64,000 nt of DNA from Palsa-883 sp963847615 (GTDB lineage: Bacteria > Pseudomonadota > Alphaproteobacteria > Acetobacterales > Acetobacteraceae). The position numbers were made by a program, and so were the translations under genes. The stretch lies in NCBI GenBank assembly GCA_963847615.1, contig CAWKAN010000022.1:44252-108251 (forward strand), read 5' to 3'. The notes under the pieces were generated by a model. It made no database searches. It saw only the letters and a program-made list of their open reading frames with translations, and was not told the DNA's origin. Below are positions 16,122 through 24,648 of the stretch, one piece after another (position 1 is the stretch's first letter; every line of letters begins with the position of its first letter).

Positions 16122-16718
16122 GTGGCCACATATGAGGCTTCCGATTCCGAAGTTCTTGAGCACCACTATGGGTATGAGATCGCTATGCTCAAGGCGACCT
16201 TTGACTCCCTTGGGGAGGGGGCGAATAGCGTCGTCATCAACAACGCGCTTATAGAGTCGTTCTGTATCCATGCTCGCGCTCTCATCGAATTTTTCAAACG
16301 GGAAGGAAAGGCTCGCGCCCAGAAGTTCGTGCGAGGAAGCTATACTCCATTTCCAAATATGGAAGGTCGCGTGAATGCGCTTAACATCAAACTAAACAAT
16401 CAAGTGGCTCATCTTATATCCGGTAGGCGCTCGACCGATCCGAAGAATAAAATAGGCGCTGATGATCGTAAGGAATTATTTGACATTCTGAACGAGGAGA
16501 CCAAACATTTCGAGTCGCATCTGAAGACTGAATACCAAGACATGAAGGTGCAAAGTATAGACGAATTGGCGGGAAGAGGCGGTAGTCTCTGGGTTGGTTC
16601 GGCCGGCACAACTACAAGCATCGCCACTAACGTGATCGTTATTAGATCCCGGGTAGCTGGAGCGACGAATGCGATAACAGTTGCCGAGACCTCCAGTTCG
16701 ACAACGCCAGGCTCTTGA
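16122..16718 (+). CDS. HEPN-like protein of foreign composition
   Basis: A 198-residue protein in visibly AT-richer DNA with codons such as ata, tta and aaa that neighbours avoid, which suggests recent transfer. The GTG at 16122 is preferred over the GTG at 16092 because AAGGAG lies 6 bp before it. Residues ~35-70 (INNALIESFCIHARALIEFFK) and ~100-115 (NIKLNNQVAHLISGRR) resemble helical HEPN-like proteins found on mobile DNA. The last 40 residues are Thr/Ser/Val-rich. It lacks a clear RX4-6H motif, so the HEPN assignment is tentative. Its position beside higBA suggests a defence or addiction island. Confidence 0.6.
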   Translation: MATYEASDSEVLEHHYGYEIAMLKATFDSLGEGANSVVINNALIESFCIHARALIEFFKREGKARAQKFVRGSYTPFPNMEGRVNALNIKLNNQVAHLISGRRSTDPKNKIGADDRKELFDILNEETKHFESHLKTEYQDMKVQSIDELAGRGGSLWVGSAGTTTSIATNVIVIRSRVAGATNAITVAETSSSTTPGS

Positions 16719-16827
16719 TGCCCGTAAGAAATGAGGGGTGTTTGGCTGATAATTTTTGTTTGGCACAGCAAGCGAACGTCCGCTTCAGATAGGCTTACGT
16801 CATGATTGGCGTGGCGGCGATCCCAAC

Positions 16828-17415
16828 TCACCCCACCACCCCCAGCTCCCCCCGCAAATCCGCAATCACCCGATCCCGCGTCCGCGGGTTCCACTTCGCC
16901 CGCCCGGAAATCGGCGTGTTCACCACCTCTGCCAACACCTTCAGCGCCACAAACACCGGCCCCGGCGCCCCGAGAATCTCCGGCAGCGCCGTCGCAAACG
17001 CCCCCACCTCGGTAAACGCAAACGCCCTGGGATAGCCCGCGCCGCGCGCGATCGCGTCATACGCCACGCGCTTCGCATTCGGCACCGGCTGGCCGCCCGT
17101 GGTCGCGTAACATTCGTTGTCCAACAGGAAATGATAGAAATTCGCCGGCGCCTGTTCGGCGATGGTCGGCAGCATCCCCAGGCTCATCAAGATATCGCCC
17201 TCGGAATCGAACAGCACCACCCGCCGCCCCGGCTGCGCCAAAGCCAATCCCAACGCAAACCCCGCATGGCCGCCCATCGCCGGATCGCCCAGCGGCACGT
17301 CCAGCGCCTGGCGCTCCGACAACGGCAGCCAGTGCCGCCCGCCGCGCCCCGGGATCACGATCGCGTCGCCCCGATGCGCCAGGAACACCCGCAACGCCTC
17401 CGCCGTGTGCATCAT
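16828..17415 (-). CDS. Thiamine-diphosphate decarboxylase, beta (TPP-binding) subunit
   Basis: About 195 residues resembling the ComE/beta half of sulfopyruvate or phosphonopyruvate decarboxylase. DPAMGGHAGFALGLALAQP and LFDSEGDILMSLGMLPTIAE carry the GDG-type TPP/Mg motif, and FYHFLLDNECYATTGGQP completes it. The start MMHTAEALRVF is at 17415, 13 bp after the alpha-subunit stop, so the subunits are co-expressed. The substrate (sulfopyruvate, phosphonopyruvate or another 2-oxo acid) cannot be decided: no coenzyme M or phosphonate genes are nearby. Confidence 0.82.
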   Translation of the reverse strand: MMHTAEALRVFLAHRGDAIVIPGRGGRHWLPLSERQALDVPLGDPAMGGHAGFALGLALAQPGRRVVLFDSEGDILMSLGMLPTIAEQAPANFYHFLLDNECYATTGGQPVPNAKRVAYDAIARGAGYPRAFAFTEVGAFATALPEILGAPGPVFVALKVLAEVVNTPISGRAKWNPRTRDRVIADLRGELGVVG

Positions 17416-17428
17416 CACGCGCACCCCT

Positions 17429-18040
17429 TCACCGGTTGAACCCGTGATACTCGTCGCCCACCAGCACCACCGCCGGGCCGCGCCGCCGCGCCGCCTCGGC
17501 GAACGCCACCGAGATGCGCGAGGCATCCGCATCGCTCTCCACCAGGTAGTACGGCAGGTCGAACGCGTGCAGAAACCGTTCGGTGTACGTCGCCGCGGTG
17601 TCGGTGTTCACCCCGTGGCGGGTCCAGCCGCGATACCCCACCATCAGCACCACCGGAACGTTCATCCCCAGCAGCCAGCCGCGGATCGAATCGCCCGCCT
17701 CCATCATCCCGGTATTCTGGATCAGGATCATCGGCCGCCGCCCGCCCGCGTACAGCCCCGAGGCGATCGAGCACGCATGCCCCTCCCGCGTCACCCCCAC
17801 CAGCCGCAGCCCCGGCTCGGCCTGCATCAGCAGGAACAGCCAGTTGGTCTCGCTGTCCGGCAGCCACACCACGTCGGTCACGCCGTTGCCGCGCATCTGC
17901 GCCAGCACCGTCTCCGGGCGCAGCGCCGCCGTCGCCTGGTTCAATTCGTCCCCCGCCATCGTCCCCCCCGCCATCGTCCCCCCCGCCATCGTCCCCTCCG
18001 CCATCGCTCCCCCCCGCCATCGTTCCCCTTGGCAGGCCAT
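17429..18040 (-). CDS. Thiamine-diphosphate decarboxylase, alpha (PYR-domain) subunit
   Basis: About 203 residues, the PYR-domain partner of the gene at 16828. GVTDVVWLPDSETNWLF, LVGVTREGHACSIASGLY (the activating Glu of ThDP enzymes is in TREGHA) and ILIQNTGMMEAGDSIRG match the ComD-like family. The start is uncertain: ATG at 18040 is used, but 18094 and internal ATGs are possible. The N-terminal ~30 residues contain GGTMA repeats from a 15-bp array, not part of the fold. Substrate unknown, as for the beta subunit. Confidence 0.78.
   Translation of the reverse strand: MACQGERWRGGAMAEGTMAGGTMAGGTMAGDELNQATAALRPETVLAQMRGNGVTDVVWLPDSETNWLFLLMQAEPGLRLVGVTREGHACSIASGLYAGGRRPMILIQNTGMMEAGDSIRGWLLGMNVPVVLMVGYRGWTRHGVNTDTAATYTERFLHAFDLPYYLVESDADASRISVAFAEAARRRGPAVVLVGDEYHGFNR
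17950..18012. repeat. 15-bp tandem repeat at the start of the alpha-subunit gene
   Basis: Four units of cgtcccccccgccat (15 bp) encode TMAGG/TMAEG on the minus strand. Each unit supplies an in-frame ATG, so unit number changes the set of possible start codons. Confidence 0.82.
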
Positions 18041-18130
18041 CCCGCGGCCGCCCGTGCCCCGCCGCGCCGATTTGTCGCGGTCCGCACAGCCCATTAACAT
18101 CCGCGCCGAGCGGAACGTCAAAGCAGGCAA

Positions 18131-19381
18131 ATGCACCACCCCACCACCCCGGACGCACCCAAGCGCGAGGAAACCCGCGCCCTGGTGCTGATCTGCAGCG
18201 CGCACCTGGTCAGCCATTTCCACTACCTCGTGCTGGTGCCGCTGTTCCCGCTGCTGAAGACGCGGCTCGGCGTCGGCTACGTGGAACTCGGCCTGGCGAT
18301 CACCGTGTTCAACGTCGTCTCGGCCTGCGTGCAGACGCCGATGGGCTACGTCGCCGACCGGTTCGGGCCGCGGCGCGTGCTGATCGCCGGGCTGCTGCTG
18401 TCCGGCGTGGCGTTCGGCTGCTTCGCGCTCCACCCCACCTACAAGTCGATGCTCGCCGCCGCCGCGCTGGGCGGGCTCGCCAACGCGGTCTACCACCCGT
18501 CGGACTACGCACTGCTCGCCGCCGTCACCAACCAGACGCGCGTCGGCCGCGCCTTCTCGCTGCACACCTTCGCCGGCTTCCTGGGCAGCGCGATCGCCCC
18601 GCCCGTCATGCTGCTGGTCAGCGCCCATGCCGGGCTGCAAACCGCCGTCGCAACGGCGGCCCTGCTCGGCCCGGTCGCGGCGATGCCCCTGCTCGGCGCA
18701 TCCTGGCTCGATCGTCACGCCCCCGCGCAACGCGCGCTGCAGACCGCCGAGCGCGCCGCGCCGATCCCGCCGCGCCAGCTGTATTCGCCGGCGATCCTCG
18801 GCCTGACGCTGTTCTTCACCCTGCTCAGCCTGTCCACCGGCGCGATCACCAATTTCTCCGTGGTGGCCCTGGCCGCGCTGTATGCGACGCCGCTGACGCT
18901 GGCCAACGCCGCACTCTCCGGCTTCCTCGCCGCCACCGCGGTCGGCGTCCTCGCCGGCGGGTTCATCGCCGACCTGACGCGCCGCCACGCCGAGGTCGCC
19001 GCCGCCTGCTTCGCCGTCACCACCTTGATCACCCTCGCCATCGGCAGCGTGCCACTCGACGCGGTGCTGCTGATGGCGGCCATGATCGCCGCCGGCTTCC
19101 TGTCCGGCATGATCGCGCCGTCACGCGACATGATGGTGCGCGCCGCCGCCCCACCCGGCGCCGCCGGCCGCGCCTTCGGCATCGTCACCACCGGCTTCAA
19201 CATCGGCGGTGCGGTCGGCCCGATGCTGTGCGGCTGGATCATGGACCAGGGCGCGCCGCGCTGGATCTTCTACAGTTCGGCCGGGTTCATGACGCTGACG
19301 GTCCTGCTGGCGCTGCATACCGATTGGCGATCCCGCCGCCGCGCGCGGCTCGACACCTACGCCGACGGGCTGGCGCGCTGA
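18131..19381 (+). CDS. MFS transporter (fosmidomycin-resistance/FSR-like)
   Basis: A 416-residue protein with twelve hydrophobic segments. SAHLVSHFHYLVLVPLFPLLKTRLGVGYVELGLAI and GYVADRFGPRRVLIAG (the MFS loop 2-3 motif) place it in the major facilitator superfamily, closest to the Fsr/CynX-like drug exporters. The N-terminal ~18 residues are cytoplasmic. It is divergent from the decarboxylase pair with 90 bp between, so a shared control region is likely. The substrate is unknown; export of a product of the decarboxylase is possible (inference). Confidence 0.88.
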   Translation: MHHPTTPDAPKREETRALVLICSAHLVSHFHYLVLVPLFPLLKTRLGVGYVELGLAITVFNVVSACVQTPMGYVADRFGPRRVLIAGLLLSGVAFGCFALHPTYKSMLAAAALGGLANAVYHPSDYALLAAVTNQTRVGRAFSLHTFAGFLGSAIAPPVMLLVSAHAGLQTAVATAALLGPVAAMPLLGASWLDRHAPAQRALQTAERAAPIPPRQLYSPAILGLTLFFTLLSLSTGAITNFSVVALAALYATPLTLANAALSGFLAATAVGVLAGGFIADLTRRHAEVAAACFAVTTLITLAIGSVPLDAVLLMAAMIAAGFLSGMIAPSRDMMVRAAAPPGAAGRAFGIVTTGFNIGGAVGPMLCGWIMDQGAPRWIFYSSAGFMTLTVLLALHTDWRSRRRARLDTYADGLAR

Positions 19382-19500
19382 GCAGCAAGGCCGGGGCTCC
19401 GCCCCAGACCCCGCCAAGGGCGAGCCCCGGCCTTCGCCGGGGCAGGCTCTTGGAACCCTTCATCGGGAGCGGGTGATGGGGAGGGGGCGTCGAGGGCCAG
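19382..19500. repeat. Family A palindromic element, half copy (A3)
   Basis: Directly after the MFS stop codon. The family A left end (agcaaggccggggctccgcc) and left arm are present up to half of the central hairpin (cgggagcgggtgatggggagggggcgt). The matching right arm is missing, so it cannot fold like the complete copies. Confidence 0.75.
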
Positions 19501-19712
19501 GGGGCTGAGGGGCCGGAGACGTCGCTGACAGTTTCAGGTTGCAACTTCCGCCCGGCGCGGCGATTGCTGCATGCGCGAAGGTTGCGTGACGCGGCCGGGC
19601 GCCATAGGCTTACACCAAAGATCGGTCCCGTGGGTGACGGTCGCGTGCCGCGCGCTCGGGATCGACCGGCGACGGGGCGGCGCGGTCCGCCCGGACAACT
19701 AAGGAAACTCAC

Positions 19713-21023
19713 ATGAGCGGCTCGGCAAAGCGGTCGGTCACCATCACCCTGGACGGTTCGAACAAGTCTGCCTCGGTCCCGCTCCTGGAGCCCACCATCG
19801 GGGCCCCGGTGTTCGACATCCGCAAGCTGTACGGGGATCTCGGGGTGTTCACCTACGACCCCGGGTATGGCGGCACCGCGGCCTGCGACAGCAAGATCAC
19901 CTACATCGACGGCGACGAGGGCGTGTTGCTGTATCGCGGCTATCCGATCGAGCAGCTCGCCGAAAAATCGACCTTCCTCGAGGTCTGCTACCTGCTGATG
20001 CAGGGCGAACTGCCGACCGCGACCGAGATGCAAGGCGTTCGAGCTCGGCGTCATGCGCCACACCATGCTGCACGAGCAGCTGCGTACGTTCTACAACGGC
20101 TTCCGCCGCGACGCGCATCCGATGGCGGTGATGTGCGGCGTGGTCGGCGCGCTGTCCGCGTTCTACCACGACAGCCTGGATATCCACGATCCGGCCAGCC
20201 GCACGCATCAGCGCCTTCCGGCTGATCGCCAAGATCCCGACCATCGCCGCCTGGGCCTACAAATACAACGTCGGCCAGCCGTTCGTGTATCCGCGCAACG
20301 ACCTCGGCTATGCGGAGAACTTCCTCTACATGTTCCACGCCGTGCCGGCGGAGCCGTACCAGGTCAATCCGGTGCTGGCGAAGGCGATGGACCTGATCAT
20401 GATCCTGCACGCGGACCATGAGCAGAACGCCTCGACCAGCACGGTGCGGCTGGCCGGCTCGACCGGGGCCAATCCGTTCGCCTGCATCGCCGCCGGCATC
20501 GCCAGCCTGTGGGGCCCGGCGCATGGCGGCGCCAACGAGGCGGTGCTGAAGATGCTGGCCGAGATCGGCCACGTGAAGAACATCCCCGAGTTCCTCTCGG
20601 AGGTGAAGGACAAGGGGAGCCACACCAAGCTGATGGGCTTCGGCCACCGCGTCTACAAGAACTACGATCCGCGGGCGAAGATCATCCAGAAGGCCTGCCA
20701 CGACGTGCTGGCGCGAGCTTGGCATCAAGGACGACCCGTTGCTCGACCTGGCGATGGAGCTCGAGAAGATCGCGCTCAACGACCCGTATTTCGTCGATCG
20801 CAAGCTGTATCCGAACGTCGATTTCTACTCGGGCATCATCCTGAAGGCGATGGGCTTCCCGACCAGCATGTTCACCGCGCTGTTCGCGGTTGCGCGCACG
20901 GTCGGCTGGGTCGCCCAGTGGCGGGAAATGATCGAGGACCCGCAGCAGCGCATCGGCCGTCCGCGGCAGATCTATACCGGCGCGGCGCAGCGCAACTACG
21001 TGCCGATGTCCGCACGCGGCTAG
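19713..21023 (+). pseudogene. gltA: Citrate synthase, interrupted by three frameshifts
   Basis: Type I (hexameric-type) citrate synthase of about 436 residues if repaired. Frame one runs from the ATG at 19713 (ribosome site aaggaaac) through TYIDGDEGVLLYRGYPIEQL; frame two (about 20036-20205) holds MRHTMLHEQLRTFYNGF; frame three (about 20206-20715) has LHADHEQNASTSTVRL and FGHRVYKNYDPRA with the catalytic histidines; frame four (about 20716 to the TAG at 21023) ends NYVPMSARG. Each change is +1, as if one extra base sits near 20032, 20207 and 20716. All active-site residues are otherwise conserved, so sequencing error or very recent inactivation are both possible. The enzyme would feed the TCA cycle. 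Confidence 0.85.
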
Positions 21024-21669
21024 TGTCCGCGCGCGGCCAGAGCGGGATGGCTTCCGATCGGCGAAGTCATCCCGCTCCAGCTTGTTGTTTCGTCGCGTGG
21101 TTCACGCTGCACGGCGATGCCGCCTGAAGCGATTCCGCGCTGAGCCGCCGCCGGCGCGTCGGGCGCGCCGGTTCACGCTCCCGGTGGCTGGAAGCTGCCG
21201 GTCGCCGCGGGGGCGACCATCGCGGCTGCCCGTCGGACCTGCCAGGTCCAAGCCGCGAAGCCTGTGCGTGCGTCCGTCGCGGTCGGTTGACCGGGACCGG
21301 TGGATAAGTTTCGGCGCTCGAAACCAAGCGACGGCGCGCTCCAGTTGTATCGCGGCATCCCCCGAGGGGCAGCAGTTCGGCCGCAACCGCACGCTAGCGA
21401 CCAGTGTTCGCCGGGATCGTCGTGCCGGGGGCCCCGAGCGCCGCCGCCGGCGCAGCAAGCCGCGCAGATTCCGCCGCTGGAAGCCTGCGGGCTGTTGTAG
21501 CGGGCAAGCGTCACGCCGGTCCCCACGACGGCATGCGACATGCACGCTGGGGCGGAAATTTCTCCACCCCCCGCGGCCGGCCCGATCTGCCGGACCTGCC
21601 CGGCGAGCACGCGGCACCGGCACCGGGCTGCGGGCCTCGCCGCCCGGACACCCGGACCCGTCCGTCAGG

Positions 21670-21712
21670 GCCGAGTGATCGGGGGGCCGAGTGATCGGGG
21701 GCCGAGTGATCG
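21670..21712. repeat. Three direct 12-bp repeats (iteron-like)
   Basis: gccgagtgatcg occurs at 21670-21681, 21686-21697 and 21701-21712, exact each time and spaced 15-16 bp apart. Confidence 0.85.
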
Positions 21713-21807
21713 CGAAGATGGCAAAATCCATGATCCCGCGATGCGGCGCGCGGCGCGGAACGATCGCCGCCCTGAGCGTCGCGGATGGCGCCTGCTCGAC
21801 CGGCCGA

Positions 21808-21874
21808 ATTTCACTGTGTGAAATCGGCAGCGCCCCGCGGCCTGTGGATAACGATATGCACAGGTTGTTGATAA
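21808..21874. promoter_or_regulatory. Palindrome plus DnaA-box-like sites
   Basis: ATTTCAC-TGT-GTGAAAT (21808-21824) is a perfect 7-bp inverted repeat. TGTGGATAA (21843-21851) is the complement of the consensus DnaA box TTATCCACA. TGTTGATAA (21866-21874) differs at one base. Confidence 0.5.
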
Positions 21875-22139
21875 AATAGTTAAACTAGCAAAGCCAAGGG
21901 ATTCGAAAGACTCACAAATAATCCTGGCAGTAATGGATTAATGACACTCGCGAGCGCCACCAATAACTACCCAGAACGAGAACGGAACAGGAAATCCGGC
22001 GAGCCCGCGCCGGACCATTATGTCGATGCAGTAAATTTGTCGCGGCGCGTTCAGAAACCGCTTCCAGATGCACGCATCCGTGAGGAAGAATACAGCTGTA
22101 GGTTGCATCGCATCCCACCAACATCTGCGAGAAGTTGTA

Positions 22140-22781
22140 ATGCGCAAAAACCAGTCATTCGACGCCTTGGTCAAAGCGCGGCTTCGGGAATGGCCGCAAC
22201 ATCCCCCGGGGCTCATGCCACGCCCGAACCATCAGGAAACCTGGCTGCGCGGGCGTCCCACATACGATCAAGGCGGTTGTCACCCGTTCCTCAAGCTGCC
22301 CGGCAGCGATCGGCTGCGCACCCTGCCGGATGGCTTGTGGCTGAACTTCGCCGGGACGCCTGAGGAGCCTTTTGTGGATATCTTCGCCGTCGAGGCCTGC
22401 CTCAGCCTGCAAAACCTGCTCGACAAGCGCTCGCGCTTCGCGCCCAGCACCCATTCGTTGCTCGCGGTCTGCCCGGTGCCCTGGCTGCTCGCCCCGGTGA
22501 TGGCGAAGGATCCAACCCCGCGCTGGCGCGCCACCGGGGTGCTGCGCCACCAGCCGGCGCTGCCCTTCGTGCTGCCGGTGCGCGACATCCACGTGCTGTT
22601 CGCCCTGACCACCAAGAACTACGCCGGCTTCATGAAGCATCAGCTGCCCCACGCGCACGAGTATTTCGCGCCGATGGAGACCCTGATGGAATCGGAAAGC
22701 GACAAGAACCCCGCCCTGCAGGCCTTGCTGGCCCGGGCAACCGGGTCGGCCAATTTCCTCGCGGTGCCGAGCGCCGCGTAG
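22140..22781 (+). CDS. Conserved hypothetical protein
   Basis: A 213-residue soluble protein that I do not recognise. It has no signal peptide or membrane segment. Notable segments are the Trp/Pro-rich N-terminus (LREWPQHPPGLMPRPNHQETW), a central WLNFAGTPEEPFVDIFAVEACLSLQNL, and VRDIHVLFALTTKNYAGFMKHQL near the C-terminus. The ATG at 22140 is preferred; an upstream ATG at 22068 adds 24 residues of different character lying in the AT-rich region. Codon use after the first ~30 codons matches the neighbourhood. It stands alone between the origin-like region and the GDPD gene. Confidence 0.65.
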   Translation: MRKNQSFDALVKARLREWPQHPPGLMPRPNHQETWLRGRPTYDQGGCHPFLKLPGSDRLRTLPDGLWLNFAGTPEEPFVDIFAVEACLSLQNLLDKRSRFAPSTHSLLAVCPVPWLLAPVMAKDPTPRWRATGVLRHQPALPFVLPVRDIHVLFALTTKNYAGFMKHQLPHAHEYFAPMETLMESESDKNPALQALLARATGSANFLAVPSAA

Positions 22782-22786
22782 CACCG

Positions 22787-22841
22787 GCCGGCCACCCCTC
22801 GAACGCCACCCCTCGAACGCCAACCCTCGACCGCAACCCTC
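22787..22841. repeat. 14-bp tandem repeat after the stop codon
   Basis: Three to four imperfect copies of ccacccctcgaacg just past the stop of the gene at 22140. It is an intergenic relative of the in-frame 15-bp arrays. Confidence 0.75.
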
Positions 22842-22949
22842 AAGCCACGGCGCCGCTGCCCCGTCGGCCGCGCCGTGGCTGGCCGCAAGCAAGCGGCACC
22901 GATCCATCGCATCGTGCCAGCCGACCGCACCGCTGCGGCGGCGCCGGCA

Positions 22950-23834
22950 CTATCGGCCGGTCGGCAGGGGAAAGCCCGCCTCGGCCAGCACCCCGCGGGC
23001 GATGTCGGGGCGGTCGGTGATCAGCCCGTCGATCCCCCATCGCAGCAGGCGCCGCATGTCCGCGGCGCGGTTCACCGTCCAGGCCAGCACCGCCAGCCCA
23101 AGCCCATGCGCCTCCTCGATCAGCGCGCCGCTGAGCCCCGCGTGGTGCGGCGCCCAGATCGGCCCGCCCTCCGCGGCCACCGCGCGCGGCACCGACCCGC
23201 CATAGTCCGCCGGCGCCGGGCCGTCCCACCACAGCGCGGCCTCGGCGATGGTCTGCGGACTGGTCAGCCAGGCAAGCGGCAGGTCCGGGCGCAGGCGGCG
23301 AACCTGGCGTGGCCCTCGCCAATCGAACGATTCCACGGTGATGCGCCCGAGCGCGCCTGCCGCCTCGGCCACCGCGAGCACCGCCTCGGCCATCGCCGCC
23401 GCGCCGACCGTCCGATCCGGATGGTCCGGGAACGTCTTCATCTCGATGTTGAAGCGCACCCGCGGATCGACCGCCAACACCTCGGCCAGTGTCGGAATGC
23501 GCGCGCCGTCGCGTGGTGCCTGGTCGGGAAACTGCGCCGCGTAGGCCGAGCCGGGCCGGAGCCGCCCGACATCAAAGGCCGCAAGCTCCGCCAGGCGCAG
23601 CGTGCGGATCAACCGCCCGCGCGTCGTCAGCCACGCCCCGTCCGGGCCGCGGACAATGTCCGGATTGAGCGCCGCGTCGTGGCTGACCACCGGCACGCCG
23701 TCCGCGGTCACCGCGACGTCCAGCTCGAAACTGTCGACCCCCACCGCCAGCGCCGCGGCGAACCCCGCCAGGGTGTTCTCCGGAAACAGGCCCCGCGCCC
23801 CGCGATGGCCCTGCAGTTCGATCGCGCGTCGCAT
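22950..23834 (-). CDS. Glycerophosphodiester phosphodiesterase
   Basis: A 294-residue GDPD TIM barrel that hydrolyses glycerophosphodiesters to glycerol 3-phosphate and an alcohol. LQGHRGARGLFPENTLAGF carries the first catalytic His and the HRG...PENT signature. FELDVAVTADGVPVVSHDAAL carries the metal-binding ExD and the second catalytic His. FNIEMKTFP is the third block and WTVNRAADMRRLLRWGIDGLITDRPD the C-terminal block. No signal peptide, so it is cytoplasmic. Start ATG at 23834. It is divergent from the racemase gene 100 bp away. Confidence 0.93.
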   Translation of the reverse strand: MRRAIELQGHRGARGLFPENTLAGFAAALAVGVDSFELDVAVTADGVPVVSHDAALNPDIVRGPDGAWLTTRGRLIRTLRLAELAAFDVGRLRPGSAYAAQFPDQAPRDGARIPTLAEVLAVDPRVRFNIEMKTFPDHPDRTVGAAAMAEAVLAVAEAAGALGRITVESFDWRGPRQVRRLRPDLPLAWLTSPQTIAEAALWWDGPAPADYGGSVPRAVAAEGGPIWAPHHAGLSGALIEEAHGLGLAVLAWTVNRAADMRRLLRWGIDGLITDRPDIARGVLAEAGFPLPTGR

Positions 23835-23934
23835 GCCGCTCCTGCATTCCCCGTCGGCGGTCCACCCGGCCGGCTTTGACCTCGGCGCGTCCTGCGCCAA
23901 ACTGCGCCGGCGACAGCGGTCAGGATAGTGCGCG

Positions 23935-24648
23935 ATGGACGAACGGAGCGAGAAGGTGCTTGGCGTGCTGGGCGGCATGGGACCGCTGGCGAGCGCGCAG
24001 TTCATGCTGCGGCTGACCCTGCTGACGCCGGCCGAGCGCGACCAGGACCACATTCCCGCCGTGCTGTGGTCCGACCCACGGGTGCCGGACCGCACCGCGG
24101 CAAAGCTCGCGACCGGCGAGGATCCACTGCCCTGGCTGCTGCGCGGCATCGCCGGGCTGCGCCGAGCCGGCTGCGGCGCCATCGCCATCCCGTGCAACAC
24201 CGCGCATGGCTGGTACACGGCGATGGAGGCGGAGGCCGGCTGCCCGATCCTGCACATCGTCGATGCCGCCGCCGCCGACCTGCAGCGCGAACACATCCAG
24301 CCCGGAACGATCGGCGTGATGGGCACCGCGGGAACGCTCGCGATGCGGCTCTATCAGGACCGCCTGGGACGGCGCGGCTGGGACTGCCTGATCCCCAGCG
24401 AGGACGAGATGCAGCGCCTGGTCAGCCCCGCAATCGCGGCGGTCAAGGCGAACCGCGTCGCCGACGCCTACGCGCCGCTCGCCACAGTCGTGCAAAGCCT
24501 GGCCGCCCGGGGGGCGCGCGCGGTCGTGCTGGGGTGTACCGAAATCCCGCTCGGGATCCAGGCTGGCCCTTGGCAGACGCTCGGCGTGCCGCTGATCGAC
24601 ACGATCGACGCCCTGGCCCGCGCCTCCATCGCCTGGGCCCGGGGCTGA
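23935..24648 (+). CDS. Aspartate/glutamate racemase family protein
   Basis: A 237-residue cofactor-independent racemase-fold protein. VLGVLGGMGPLASAQFM is the family start. The two catalytic cysteines are in AIAIPCNTAHGWY and VVLGCTEIPLGI. Overall it resembles the YgeA/RacD-type amino-acid racemases. The substrate is not determined by sequence. The last codons, CCC-GGG-GCTGA, are mirrored in the convergent gene at 24941 because the inverted symmetry of element A4 extends into both stop codons. Confidence 0.9.
   Translation: MDERSEKVLGVLGGMGPLASAQFMLRLTLLTPAERDQDHIPAVLWSDPRVPDRTAAKLATGEDPLPWLLRGIAGLRRAGCGAIAIPCNTAHGWYTAMEAEAGCPILHIVDAAAADLQREHIQPGTIGVMGTAGTLAMRLYQDRLGRRGWDCLIPSEDEMQRLVSPAIAAVKANRVADAYAPLATVVQSLAARGARAVVLGCTEIPLGIQAGPWQTLGVPLIDTIDALARASIAWARG

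Larger units (their letters stand above)
21024..22139. other. Gene-free region with origin-like motifs
   Basis: About 1.1 kb without a supported gene. The first 650 bp are GC-rich. From 21669 it contains a triple 12-bp repeat, then a 17-bp palindrome (21808-21824), an exact DnaA-box sequence (21843-21851) with a near match (21866-21874), and an AT-rich stretch with a run of TA steps (about 21868-21945). This could be a replication origin or simply the promoter region of the gene at 22140. Confidence 0.45.

Noticed and set aside
21102..21731. Several 90-210 codon frames in the gene-free region after gltA
   Set aside because: No ribosome sites, no recognisable motifs, and overlapping frames on both strands.
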